A stretch of 64,000 nt of DNA, from the NCBI RefSeq assembly GCF_003952505.1, contig NZ_CP034450.1:2728001-2792000 (forward strand), given 5' to 3'. A program made the position numbers and the translations under genes. The notes beneath the pieces were generated by a model that worked only from the letters and a program-made list of their open reading frames with translations, was not told the DNA's origin and ran no database searches. Source of the DNA: Mesorhizobium sp. M4B.F.Ca.ET.058.02.1.1 (GTDB lineage: Bacteria > Pseudomonadota > Alphaproteobacteria > Rhizobiales > Rhizobiaceae). Positions 47,100 through 54,035 of this stretch are shown here, piece after piece (positions within the stretch are counted from its first letter, which is position 1; each line of letters begins with the position of its first letter).

Positions 47100-50000
47100 C
47101 GGAACGAACTTGACCTCTGCGTCTTCGCCGGCGCGGTCAGTGATTTCACCGGTAACCTTTGCGACCCCTCGCTCGATGCATCGAGACCGAGCGCGCGGGC
47201 AACCGCGCCGCTGAGCTCGCCAGGCTTGTATTGCTTGTATTCGCCGGTGAACCCGTTCTCGTACAACCGGTTGAGCTGAACCTGGTAGCCGGCGAGCGCC
47301 TGATCCCTGTGCTCCTCAAAATACGTGTTCTTGAGCCGCGCCTCATGCTCCTCGTTGCCATATGTCAGAAGCTTGGGGCTGCTTGCATAGAAGCTGTACC
47401 AGTCGCGCGCCGCCACCATCGCAGGGCGGACATCCTCCTCCCAGGTCTCCAATTGAGACTTCTCGGTTTCAGCCAAACCCCTGTCGATTTCCGCGGCCGC
47501 CACTTCGGGGTGCACCCAAAGCCACTGGCCACCTATCTCGATCCGGACCGACTTGCCGCTGGCACCGATTGCGCCCGCTCCTTCCTTCTCGTAGGCAGCG
47601 GCAACGTCCGGTGCGACCCAAAGATCGCGACCGTTTACAGTGATCTTGACCGGCGTCTCGCCTGGTTGGAGCGTGCCGGTGGGCGCTTCTACCGTTCCCC
47701 CGCCATGCTCGGCGATGGCATTGTCGCGAGCCGTCGTCGCGTCGACGAGCCTGGTTTTTGCATCTTGCAGCTGTGCGTCAAACCGCTCGACCTGCACGCC
47801 GATGATGTTGGATTTGGCGGCCGCCAGCGCCGATTGCGAACCTGTTCCGGAGGGCGTGCAGACCGGCGCCGACGTCGGGCTTTGCGTCGAGGCCATTAAC
47901 TCCTGCCACTGCCTGTTGAGCGGATCGTTGCGGAAATCGTCCCTGATATTCTTGTCGTCGAGATCGTATGTCAGAGCATATTTCAGGACTGGCGTGTCAT
48001 TGCCGTTCTCATCGCTGAAAACATCATTCTCGTAGGTGTTTACGAGATAGAGCTGTCCATTTTCCTCGATCACTTCCTGCGACTTCAGGTTGCCGGTGTT
48101 CTCGCCTGCACCGTTCGTGTAGCCGTCCCAATCAAAATGGTGCGGATTTCTCTGCATCGCTTGCGCGATCAAGGCTTGCTTGATCGGCTCGACCCGCACG
48201 GCAAGGTCGGCCGCATCTTTTTGCGCAACTCCAAATTGCTCATACGCCTCAGCCAGGGTCACCTGGCTGGCTGCCGCCTCCTGCATCGCTCTCAGGTTCT
48301 CGAGCCTGCCATTGATTTCGGTATGCTCGGGGCTTCCGGGCTTGGCCTCGGCAAGCTCCAGCTCTGTTGCACCGACCATCTGGTCGATCGTGGCCTTGTT
48401 GCCTCGCGCAGTGTGCAGCGCCGCGTTGATAAAGAGCTGTGCGGCTTCGGCGTGCTCAGCTTTGCCCTGAAGGTTGATTTCCTCACTGGTAGGCCCGCCG
48501 GGAGCCCCTACGGACGGCTTGCTCGGATCGCTGAGCACCGGCAGCGTCGCCTGCTTGTCGATGGCGTCAAGGAGGCTCCTCTCGCCCTCCTCGTACTCAG
48601 CCCGGGCAGTGCTGGCACTTTGAAGCATGTTGTTGGCGGTGGTCAGCCGCGCTTGCGCATCTGCAAGCGTGCCTTTCGGCTCGGGGGCCTGCAATTGCAG
48701 CCCATACGGCGCCAAGACCCTGTCAAGTGTCGTCCCGGCACTCGTCATGGCTCCGCTATATTCGGGATCCAGGGCATAGACGTCGAGTTGGGCTGCGCTC
48801 TGCCCAGGCTTTGCCTGTGCTTCGCCGAGGCGCGCTATCACAGCGTTCTCGGCGGCGATCGCCCGCGCAACTTCCGGATCGAACCATTGCCAGCTCCCGT
48901 CGACCATCAGCGGCACCCATTTGCCGCCTGACGGAGCCGTGGCCGACGGCGGCTCGCCGAACGGGCCGACCGATGTGGCGCTGCCGTCGAGATTCGGCGT
49001 CGCAGGCTTGCCGCCGCCATATTGCTCGATTGCGTCCCTTACTGCTTGCTGCGCGTCTGCGGCTTCCTGGGCAAGCTCGGGACTTGCCCCGCCGAGCACG
49101 CCCTCCAGAATCGTCTTGAGAACCGTGTCGGCCTTGGCCTGTTCGGGATCTCTGCTCTGCGGATTGATCGATAGCAGCAGTTCGGCCAACGCCTGCTGCG
49201 CCGTGCCAACCTCGATCTTCAGGTCGCTGCCGGTGCTGTTGTTGTGCAGCGTCATGCTGCCGTCGGGCCCGGTGGTCAGCGTGTAGCCGTTGAAGGTGAC
49301 TTCCACGGTCGTGCGCGTACCGTTTTCGATGGTGATCTTTTCACCGACGTGGATGACGTTCGGGTCGCGAGCGGAGCTGAAAAGCTCAGGATTCGTCCGT
49401 CTGAGATCATCCAGCGATACGCCATATTGCCGCGCGATCAGGGTCAGGCTGTCGCCCGGCTTGACCTCGTATACGACAGGTTCGCCGCCGTTGATCTCCT
49501 CGGTGGTCGTCGTCGTCACCCGGCCGTCCTTGTCGGTGACGATCTTGGTTTCAGTTCCGGTCCGCGGATCGACGATCGTGGTGGTGGTCTCGCCAGTCTC
49601 GGTGTTGCGGACGCTGTGGCGGGTCCTGCCGTTGCCATCGACGGACTGCGACGTTTCCTGGCCGTCGGCGGTGGTCACGACGGTGCGTTGGTCATGCTGA
49701 TAGTCGTGCGAGTAGACAGTCTTGTCGCCGGTGTGCGGATCGACGATCTCGACAGACTGTACGTCGCCGTTGTCGCTGGTCGGTTGCTGGGTGGTCACCT
49801 TATAGCCAGCGGCCTGCAATTCGGCGATTACCTGCTCGCTGGTGAGGCCATTTTCCCGTGCGATCTGCTCGATGCTTTTTCCGTCGGCGAGACCGTTCTT
49901 GATGTTCTGGGTGCTGGCGCCACCAGGATCCTGGGAGGGCCTCAGAATAGTCTTGCGACCGTCCGGACCGGTGACGGTGGTTACGGGAAGCGCCGGGCCG

Positions 50001-50815
50001 ACGCCCGGCGTTACCGTTTCCACCGAGGCACCATTGGGCAGCGACGTCCGCTCGGTGACGGTGCCGGTGCCGAGATCGTCTTCATACCGCGTCGTGATGG
50101 CGCCGGTATCGGGATTGTAGCTGCTGGTTTCTTTGCGCCCGAGCCCGTCGCGGACCGGCGTGGTGGTTGCCGCGACGTTGGGTTGTGCCTGGACGCTCGT
50201 ATAGTAGCTGTCGTGCTGATAGTCGTAATATTGGGTGACGGTGCGGCCGCCGGCATCCGTGATCTTCGTCGTCTGCACGTCGCCGTTGCCGCTCGTCGGG
50301 TCGGTGGTCGACACGGTCATTCCGCCGGATCTGAGCGCGGCGATGACCTGTTCGCGCGTCATGCCGCGGGCGGACGCAATCTGGTCGATGCTCTTGCCGC
50401 CGGTGACGTCGTTGACAATGTTGCGGGCGGTAGTCGCATCCCTGGGATTCTCTTCGGCCGCGCCCCCATCAAGTTTCACTGGCGTCACCGCGGGTGCGGC
50501 AAGATCGGGTTGCACATAGAGAGCCGGCGCCACCGTCGCGCCATTGCCTGAGGTGCCGGTGCTGGCATTGACGCCCGGCGTCGCCGGAGCCGCAACCGGT
50601 GGCGGTTGAAGGGAACTGAGTTGCGTGTTCACCTGCGCCAGTTGCTGGCGTGCCTGTGCCGCCCAATCACGCTCGCCCATTCTGTTGGCGAGCCTGATCT
50701 GCTCCCGCAACTGTGCCGCCTGTGCCTCCAGTCGCGCTATCTCAGCGGTGTTTGCCTTGGCGTTGACCTTTTGCGGCTGGACGGGCGGCTTGGTGAGCGT
50801 TATCGGGCGAACCAT
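46940..50815 (-). CDS. Giant T3SS-locus toxin-like protein, upstream segment (coiled coil, duplicated HTH-like units, LysM)
   Basis: This 1291-aa frame starts at ATG 50815 with GGAGG eight bases upstream. Residues 22-70 form a coiled coil. Residues 130-187 and 302-359 are two copies of a helix-turn-helix-like unit (GKSIDQIASARGMTREQVIA and GKSIEQIARENGLTSEQVIA) followed by a beta-rich DxGDVQ segment. A LysM domain lies at 448-497 (YEVKPGDSLTLIARQYGVSL). Three W-x-P-(E/D)-V-A motifs occur later. After about residue 1219 the frame becomes nonsense; the real continuation is in the frame of the 39771-47099 segment. The last 70 or so codons are thus frameshift product. The N-terminus overlaps the RpiR gene by 74 bases. 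No signal peptide is visible, consistent with type III or another non-Sec export route. Confidence 0.82.
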   Translation of the reverse strand: MVRPITLTKPPVQPQKVNAKANTAEIARLEAQAAQLREQIRLANRMGERDWAAQARQQLAQVNTQLSSLQPPPVAAPATPGVNASTGTSGNGATVAPALYVQPDLAAPAVTPVKLDGGAAEENPRDATTARNIVNDVTGGKSIDQIASARGMTREQVIAALRSGGMTVSTTDPTSGNGDVQTTKITDAGGRTVTQYYDYQHDSYYTSVQAQPNVAATTTPVRDGLGRKETSSYNPDTGAITTRYEDDLGTGTVTERTSLPNGASVETVTPGVGPALPVTTVTGPDGRKTILRPSQDPGGASTQNIKNGLADGKSIEQIARENGLTSEQVIAELQAAGYKVTTQQPTSDNGDVQSVEIVDPHTGDKTVYSHDYQHDQRTVVTTADGQETSQSVDGNGRTRHSVRNTETGETTTTIVDPRTGTETKIVTDKDGRVTTTTTEEINGGEPVVYEVKPGDSLTLIARQYGVSLDDLRRTNPELFSSARDPNVIHVGEKITIENGTRTTVEVTFNGYTLTTGPDGSMTLHNNSTGSDLKIEVGTAQQALAELLLSINPQSRDPEQAKADTVLKTILEGVLGGASPELAQEAADAQQAVRDAIEQYGGGKPATPNLDGSATSVGPFGEPPSATAPSGGKWVPLMVDGSWQWFDPEVARAIAAENAVIARLGEAQAKPGQSAAQLDVYALDPEYSGAMTSAGTTLDRVLAPYGLQLQAPEPKGTLADAQARLTTANNMLQSASTARAEYEEGERSLLDAIDKQATLPVLSDPSKPSVGAPGGPTSEEINLQGKAEHAEAAQLFINAALHTARGNKATIDQMVGATELELAEAKPGSPEHTEINGRLENLRAMQEAAASQVTLAEAYEQFGVAQKDAADLAVRVEPIKQALIAQAMQRNPHHFDWDGYTNGAGENTGNLKSQEVIEENGQLYLVNTYENDVFSDENGNDTPVLKYALTYDLDDKNIRDDFRNDPLNRQWQELMASTQSPTSAPVCTPSGTGSQSALAAAKSNIIGVQVERFDAQLQDAKTRLVDATTARDNAIAEHGGGTVEAPTGTLQPGETPVKITVNGRDLWVAPDVAAAYEKEGAGAIGASGKSVRIEIGGQWLWVHPEVAAAEIDRGLAETEKSQLETWEEDVRPAMVAARDWYSFYASSPKLLTYGNEEHEARLKNTYFEEHRDQALAGYQVQLNRLYENGFTGEYKQYKPGELSGAVARALGLDASSEGSQRLPVKSLTAPAKTQRSSSFRCSRLMAGWNRRQHYSRSGAMEKTSAMSTAPANTTAVSTNSSTRTASSARRAS
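47165..47168 (-). other. Frameshift site joining the two giant frames
   Basis: On the coding strand the sequence is GAG GGG TCG C. Upstream protein similarity to a single chain needs GAG GGG GTC GCA AAG GTT, that is, one more G in the run. Total length 50815 to 39771 is 11,045 bases, one short of 3,682 codons. The downstream frame remains open across this point and encodes sensible sequence (VAKVTGEITDRAGEDAEVKF). A genuine mutation, a sequencing or assembly error, phase variation at the G run, or programmed -1 slippage would all fit. Confidence 0.8.
49739..49912 (-). repeat. HTH-like duplicated unit, copy B
   Basis: 58 codons (NIKNGLADGKSIEQIARENG, then LTSEQVIAELQAAGYKVTTQ, then PTSDNGDVQSVEIVD). 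It is a clear duplicate of copy A at 50255-50428. Both are followed by tyrosine/histidine-rich segments (YDYQHD and SHDYQHD), so the repeat unit is longer than the HTH part. Confidence 0.8.
50255..50428 (-). repeat. HTH-like duplicated unit, copy A
   Basis: 58 codons (RNIVNDVTGGKSIDQIASAR, then GMTREQVIAALRSGGMTVST, then DPTSGNGDVQTTKITD). It matches copy B at 49739-49912. The predicted helix-turn-helix pattern could bind protein rather than DNA in a secreted protein of this size. Confidence 0.8.
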
Positions 50816-51764
50816 CTGGACGACCTCCGGAAATCACTGTTGCCGGCAGCCCGGCTGCCGTCACGCCCGCCCCGACAGCACCCGTTCCATTGCTATCTGG
50901 GGGCTTCCAATAAATGCCGAAAGCAGCAAGCTGCCCTTCCGACTGCTTTACTCGATCTGCGGCATTCACCTCGGACTGCGCAGCCGTCACCGCCGCCAGA
51001 ATTTCGACGGCGGCGAAGGCAGGCGCGAGGCTGCGGAAGAACGACTGCGAGTTTGACGTGACGATAATTGCTTCCCGCGCGATCCGGGCCAGCGGCGACA
51101 CGCTGCTGTCGGTGATTGCCACCACGCCGACACCTTGGCGGACCGACTGGCGCGCCACTTCGATGGTCGTGCGCTCATAAGGCGACATGCCCACAGCCAG
51201 AAGCACGTCGCCACCTCCGGCATGCTGCAGGACATCCAGACCCGCGCCGCCCATCTCGCCGACGAGCGTAACCTTGCGGTCGCCATCGACCAGAAACGAC
51301 ATGATGTCAGCGCAATGGCTCGCCACCGGATAGGCCGAGCGCGACGCGAGGACGAACAGATTGGCGGACCGCGCAAGCAAGCCGGCGGCGGCGATCAATT
51401 GCATGGCACTGCCATATTCGCCGAGACTTGCAATCTGCGCCGCGAGCGTATCGGCAACGACCCCGACCGTCGAATATCCCGGATCGCCATCCTGCTTGCC
51501 CTGACGCGCCGGCTCACCAACGATTGTCTCACGAAGCGCGCGCGCATAGAGGCTGCGCATGTCCTCGTAGCCATCTAGGCCAAGCCATCGCGCCAGCCGC
51601 ATCATCGTGCTGTGCGAAACGCCGGCCTGGTGCGCCTGCTCGCGCATCGACATCAGCGCGACATCCTTGGGATGGTCGAGCACGAAACGCGCGGCGACCC
51701 GCAACTGCGGCGGCATATTCTCGAACCGTTCGACCAACAGCTCGGCCAAAGGACCTTTTTCCAT
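50742..51764 (-). CDS. MurR/RpiR-family transcriptional regulator (SIS domain)
   Basis: This 340-aa protein has an N-terminal HTH_6 domain (QLRVAARFVLDHPKDVALMSMREQAHQAGVSHSTMMRLARWLGLDGYEDM) and a C-terminal SIS sugar-phosphate-binding domain (ANLFVLASRSAYPVASHCADIMSFL and VLLAVGMSPYERTTIEVARQSVRQG). Such regulators respond to phosphorylated sugars or amino sugars. The last 50 residues are low-complexity and overlap the giant gene start, so the two are probably co-transcribed. A start at 51779 is also possible. Confidence 0.83.
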   Translation of the reverse strand: MEKGPLAELLVERFENMPPQLRVAARFVLDHPKDVALMSMREQAHQAGVSHSTMMRLARWLGLDGYEDMRSLYARALRETIVGEPARQGKQDGDPGYSTVGVVADTLAAQIASLGEYGSAMQLIAAAGLLARSANLFVLASRSAYPVASHCADIMSFLVDGDRKVTLVGEMGGAGLDVLQHAGGGDVLLAVGMSPYERTTIEVARQSVRQGVGVVAITDSSVSPLARIAREAIIVTSNSQSFFRSLAPAFAAVEILAAVTAAQSEVNAADRVKQSEGQLAAFGIYWKPPDSNGTGAVGAGVTAAGLPATVISGGRPDGSPDNAHQAARPAAKGQRQGKHR

Positions 51765-51848
51765 TTTTGAATACCCCATTCACCCGGCTTGGAGGTTACT
51801 CCTTGAACGCCGGCAACGCAACAGTTGGAACTGTAGTGGCTCAAATAT

Positions 51849-51857
51849 TCCAAATGG
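51849..51857. promoter_or_regulatory. TTCCAAATG half-site in the RpiR/sct divergent region
   Basis: TTCCAAATG (part of TCCAAATGGA, itself a small inverted repeat) repeats the right half of the palindrome at 38213-38228 upstream of the sctC operon. It lies in the 199-bp divergent space between the RpiR gene and the candidate filament gene. A shared site would link control of both sct operons. Confidence 0.35.
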
Positions 51858-51963
51858 ACTTTCATTTTCGGCCATACTGCCTTAAGCTGCCTTGGCAACG
51901 TGCCGGATCGCGGCTGTGTGAATCCCGGCGCTTGCAACTTGAATTTCTCGCAAGGAGACAATG

Positions 51964-52146
51964 ATGGCTGCTACCCCTCCCATTACGTCCGGCTCTGCAG
52001 GGTCGCCGGAACAGAACCTGGACAAGATGATCAAGCACCAGGAGCGCATGTTTGGCCTGGAGATCACGAAAGAGATCGCGAAATCCCAGCATGACATGCT
52101 GATGAGCACCGCGAGGACGCTCGGCCAGTCGGCTGAGAAGGCTTAA
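51964..52146 (+). CDS. Small helical protein, candidate T3SS needle/filament or secreted subunit
   Basis: This 60-aa peptide starts MAATPPITSGSAGSPEQNL and has a single amphipathic helical half, DKMIKHQERMFGLEITKEIAK and SQHDMLMSTARTLGQSAEKA. AAGGAG (51952-51957) is six bases before ATG 51964. It is the first gene of the plus-strand sct operon, and a strong hairpin follows it at 52167-52194. Small Ser/Thr/Gly-rich N-terminus plus C-terminal helix, no cysteine, and position are typical of needle or pilus subunits. No direct family match was recognised, and the usual SctF pattern is not clear. Confidence 0.6.
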   Translation: MAATPPITSGSAGSPEQNLDKMIKHQERMFGLEITKEIAKSQHDMLMSTARTLGQSAEKA

Positions 52147-52166
52147 GGCAAGGTTCCGCGACCCCA

Positions 52167-52194
52167 TGCGCCGCCGCGAGCAATCGGCGGCGCA
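52167..52194 (+). terminator. Strong hairpin between the small gene and sctD (attenuator or processing site)
   Basis: TGCGCCGCC (52167-52175) and GGCGGCGCA (52186-52194) form a perfect 9-bp GC-rich stem with a 10-base loop. There is no T-run, so it is not a classic intrinsic terminator. It would stabilise the short upstream mRNA or partly stop transcription, giving much more of the small protein than of SctD. Confidence 0.6.
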
Positions 52195-52267
52195 CTTGTA
52201 CGGCAGGATTTTTCAACACCGGCGTCAGGCTGCATTTGAAATCGTCATCGGCGGGAGATGAAGTGGC

Positions 52268-53269
52268 ATGACCGATACTCCTATCGGCAGGTATCTGGAT
52301 GCGGCACCGGCGCGCCGGTTGCGGTCGATCATCGCCCTCTCGCCGGCATCCGGACACTCCGTTGTGCTCAGCGTCACGCACGGATTCCACACCGGCGCCG
52401 AACTCTGCTTGGTCGAGCCGCAGTATACGATCGGCTCCAGCACGGAGTCGGACATTGTTCTCAGAGACGCCGGCATCGCGCCGGTCCACGCAAGGCTGCG
52501 GCGCAAAGGCGGCCAATTTGAGATCGAAGCCGTCGGCGGCGATGTCGCGCTCGCCACAGGCGAGACCATCCATGAAGGCCACGGCAGCCGCTGCAGGCTG
52601 CCGCTCACGATCGACGTCGGCGATGCCCGTATACGGCTGGTTAACCCGGAACGCCCCGCAAGTCGGTGGTCCTTTTCCAATCGCCCGCTCCTGGTCGCGG
52701 GCAGCGTTCTGTGCGCCGTATTCGCCCTCTCGCTCGCTGCGAACGGTCTCTCTCTCGCCAAGCCGGACATTGGCGAGATGCAACCCGCTCAAGATGGTGA
52801 ACCGGTCAGAATGGCCTTTGCCGGCGAGACCGGGAAGGAAGTGCTGGACGATTCATCACCGGCGGAGCTGCAAACCGCCGCCGAAGCGGAAAGCCAGCTC
52901 AAGCAACGTCTGGAGCAATCCGACATAAGCACCTTGACCGTTCAGCGATCGCCGGGGCGTCTCGTGGTCTCGGGCATGATCCCGAATGACAAGAGCGGCG
53001 TCTGGACGGAAACGCAATCCTGGTTCGACCAGGCGTTCGGCGCGCACATTCCGCTGGTCTCCAACGTCATGATCGGCGATGCGCAGCAGGCCCCGCGCCT
53101 GACGCTGCAGGCGATATGGTATGGCGACCGGCCTTACGTCATCGCAGCCGACGGCGCCCGCTACCACGAAGGTGCATTCACCAATGACGGCTGGACCATC
53201 AAGCACATCGGCGAGACGGAACTTCTCCTGACGAAGGGCGGCGCCACGGTCGCGCTGAAATATCCGTGA
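52268..53269 (+). CDS. sctD: Type III secretion inner-ring protein SctD
   Basis: This 333-aa protein has the SctD layout: a cytoplasmic FHA-like domain (ELCLVEPQYTIGSSTESDIVLRDAGIAPVHARLRRKGGQFEIE, residues about 45-90), one membrane helix (LLVAGSVLCAVFALSLAANGL, near 141-161), and a periplasmic part with BON/ring-building character (LKQRLEQSDISTLTVQRSPGRLVVSGMI). It forms the outer of the two inner-membrane rings, around SctJ. Similarity is at the level of architecture. Confidence 0.85.
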   Translation: MTDTPIGRYLDAAPARRLRSIIALSPASGHSVVLSVTHGFHTGAELCLVEPQYTIGSSTESDIVLRDAGIAPVHARLRRKGGQFEIEAVGGDVALATGETIHEGHGSRCRLPLTIDVGDARIRLVNPERPASRWSFSNRPLLVAGSVLCAVFALSLAANGLSLAKPDIGEMQPAQDGEPVRMAFAGETGKEVLDDSSPAELQTAAEAESQLKQRLEQSDISTLTVQRSPGRLVVSGMIPNDKSGVWTETQSWFDQAFGAHIPLVSNVMIGDAQQAPRLTLQAIWYGDRPYVIAADGARYHEGAFTNDGWTIKHIGETELLLTKGGATVALKYP

Positions 53270-53706
53270 ACCGTCGGCTTGAAGGGCCACGACTCGATTC
53301 GGCAAGGATGGACACGGCTGGCCGCGAGGTGCGCCAGGCGGAAGGCGTGCGCGGCCAGGCTATCAACCGGCGACGGATGAATGGCGTCGACAAGGCCGCG
53401 AGCCGCGCTCAGGGAACGAAATCCGCCGCTGGTGCTGAAAGGCCGCAAACCGCGGAGTTCCAACCCTCCGGCGAGGCGGCTGGCGAATCGCTTGATGAGA
53501 TCCTCATCAACTTCGTCATGCCCCGTATACCCGAGCCAGCCATCTTGCGGCGCTCCGTGCCTATCCTCCAGCATTTTGTGACACACCTGGTCCCCGACCT
53601 GGAGGGCGGCGAGCAGCTCAAGTCGCTTGCGAGAACGCTGATGGAGGATGAAATCGAGCGTCATCGCGACCTGCTTGGTCGCATGCAGGAAGGAATCGAA
53701 ATCTGA
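53266..53706 (+). CDS. Uncharacterised T3SS-operon protein between sctD and the TPR gene
   Basis: This 146-aa protein is not recognised. It is charged and rich in Arg and Gly in the first 60 residues; the last 70 residues (ESLDEILINFVMPRIPEPAILRRSVPILQHFVTHLVPDLEGGEQLKSLARTLMEDEIERHRDLLGRMQEGI) look helical. GTG 53266 overlaps the sctD stop (GTGA); ATG 53308 is an alternative. Position suggests a chaperone, needle-length or gatekeeper-associated role, but nothing in the sequence shows which. Confidence 0.6.
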   Translation: MNRRLEGPRLDSARMDTAGREVRQAEGVRGQAINRRRMNGVDKAASRAQGTKSAAGAERPQTAEFQPSGEAAGESLDEILINFVMPRIPEPAILRRSVPILQHFVTHLVPDLEGGEQLKSLARTLMEDEIERHRDLLGRMQEGIEI

Positions 53707-53723
53707 CCGGCCCGGATGACACG

Positions 53724-54035
53724 GTGCATCTGCTGCATGTCCTGGGCTTTCTCTACGGGTCTCACGGGCAGGCAAAGCGGGGCGCGGCGTATCTGCTCAT
53801 CGCCGCGCAGCTGTCGCCGGGAAATGCCGGCGTGCTGAGGACATTGGCGCATCTGCTCATCCTCGATGGCGAGGCGGAAAAGGCGCTGGCCACGATTGCC
53901 AGGCTGGAGACCTTGGAAGGAATGGACCATCCGGCGCTTGCCTTGCTGAAGAGCCGCGCCTTGCTCGTGGCGGGGCGCAAGACCGAGGCGCACAGCGCCC
54001 TGCTGAGCTTCCTGTCGCAACGAGGCGTTCAATGA
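53724..54035 (+). CDS. TPR-type T3SS chaperone (SctG/SctY-like)
   Basis: This 103-aa helical protein has TPR-like pairs (HLLHVLGFLYGSHGQAKRGAAYLLIAAQLSPGNAGVLRTLAHLLILDGEAEKALATIARLE). Small TPR proteins in this position (YscG/SsaH type) hold the needle subunit in the cytoplasm. GTG 53724 is used; a CTG at 53703 closer to the AGGAAGG ribosome site (53687-53693) would add seven residues. It overlaps sctV by ATGA. Confidence 0.72.
   Translation: MHLLHVLGFLYGSHGQAKRGAAYLLIAAQLSPGNAGVLRTLAHLLILDGEAEKALATIARLETLEGMDHPALALLKSRALLVAGRKTEAHSALLSFLSQRGVQ

Noticed and set aside
46940..47160. Serine/arginine-rich C-terminal tail of the 1291-codon frame as a real domain
   Set aside because: It is the out-of-frame translation of the downstream part of the same gene.
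51964..52146. Confident naming of the 60-aa gene as sctF
   Set aside because: The usual needle pattern is not clear; it is kept as a candidate only.
52200..52260. Possible tts box (TtsI site) before sctD
   Set aside because: GTCAGGCTGC resembles only the first part of the tts-box consensus and the rest does not match.
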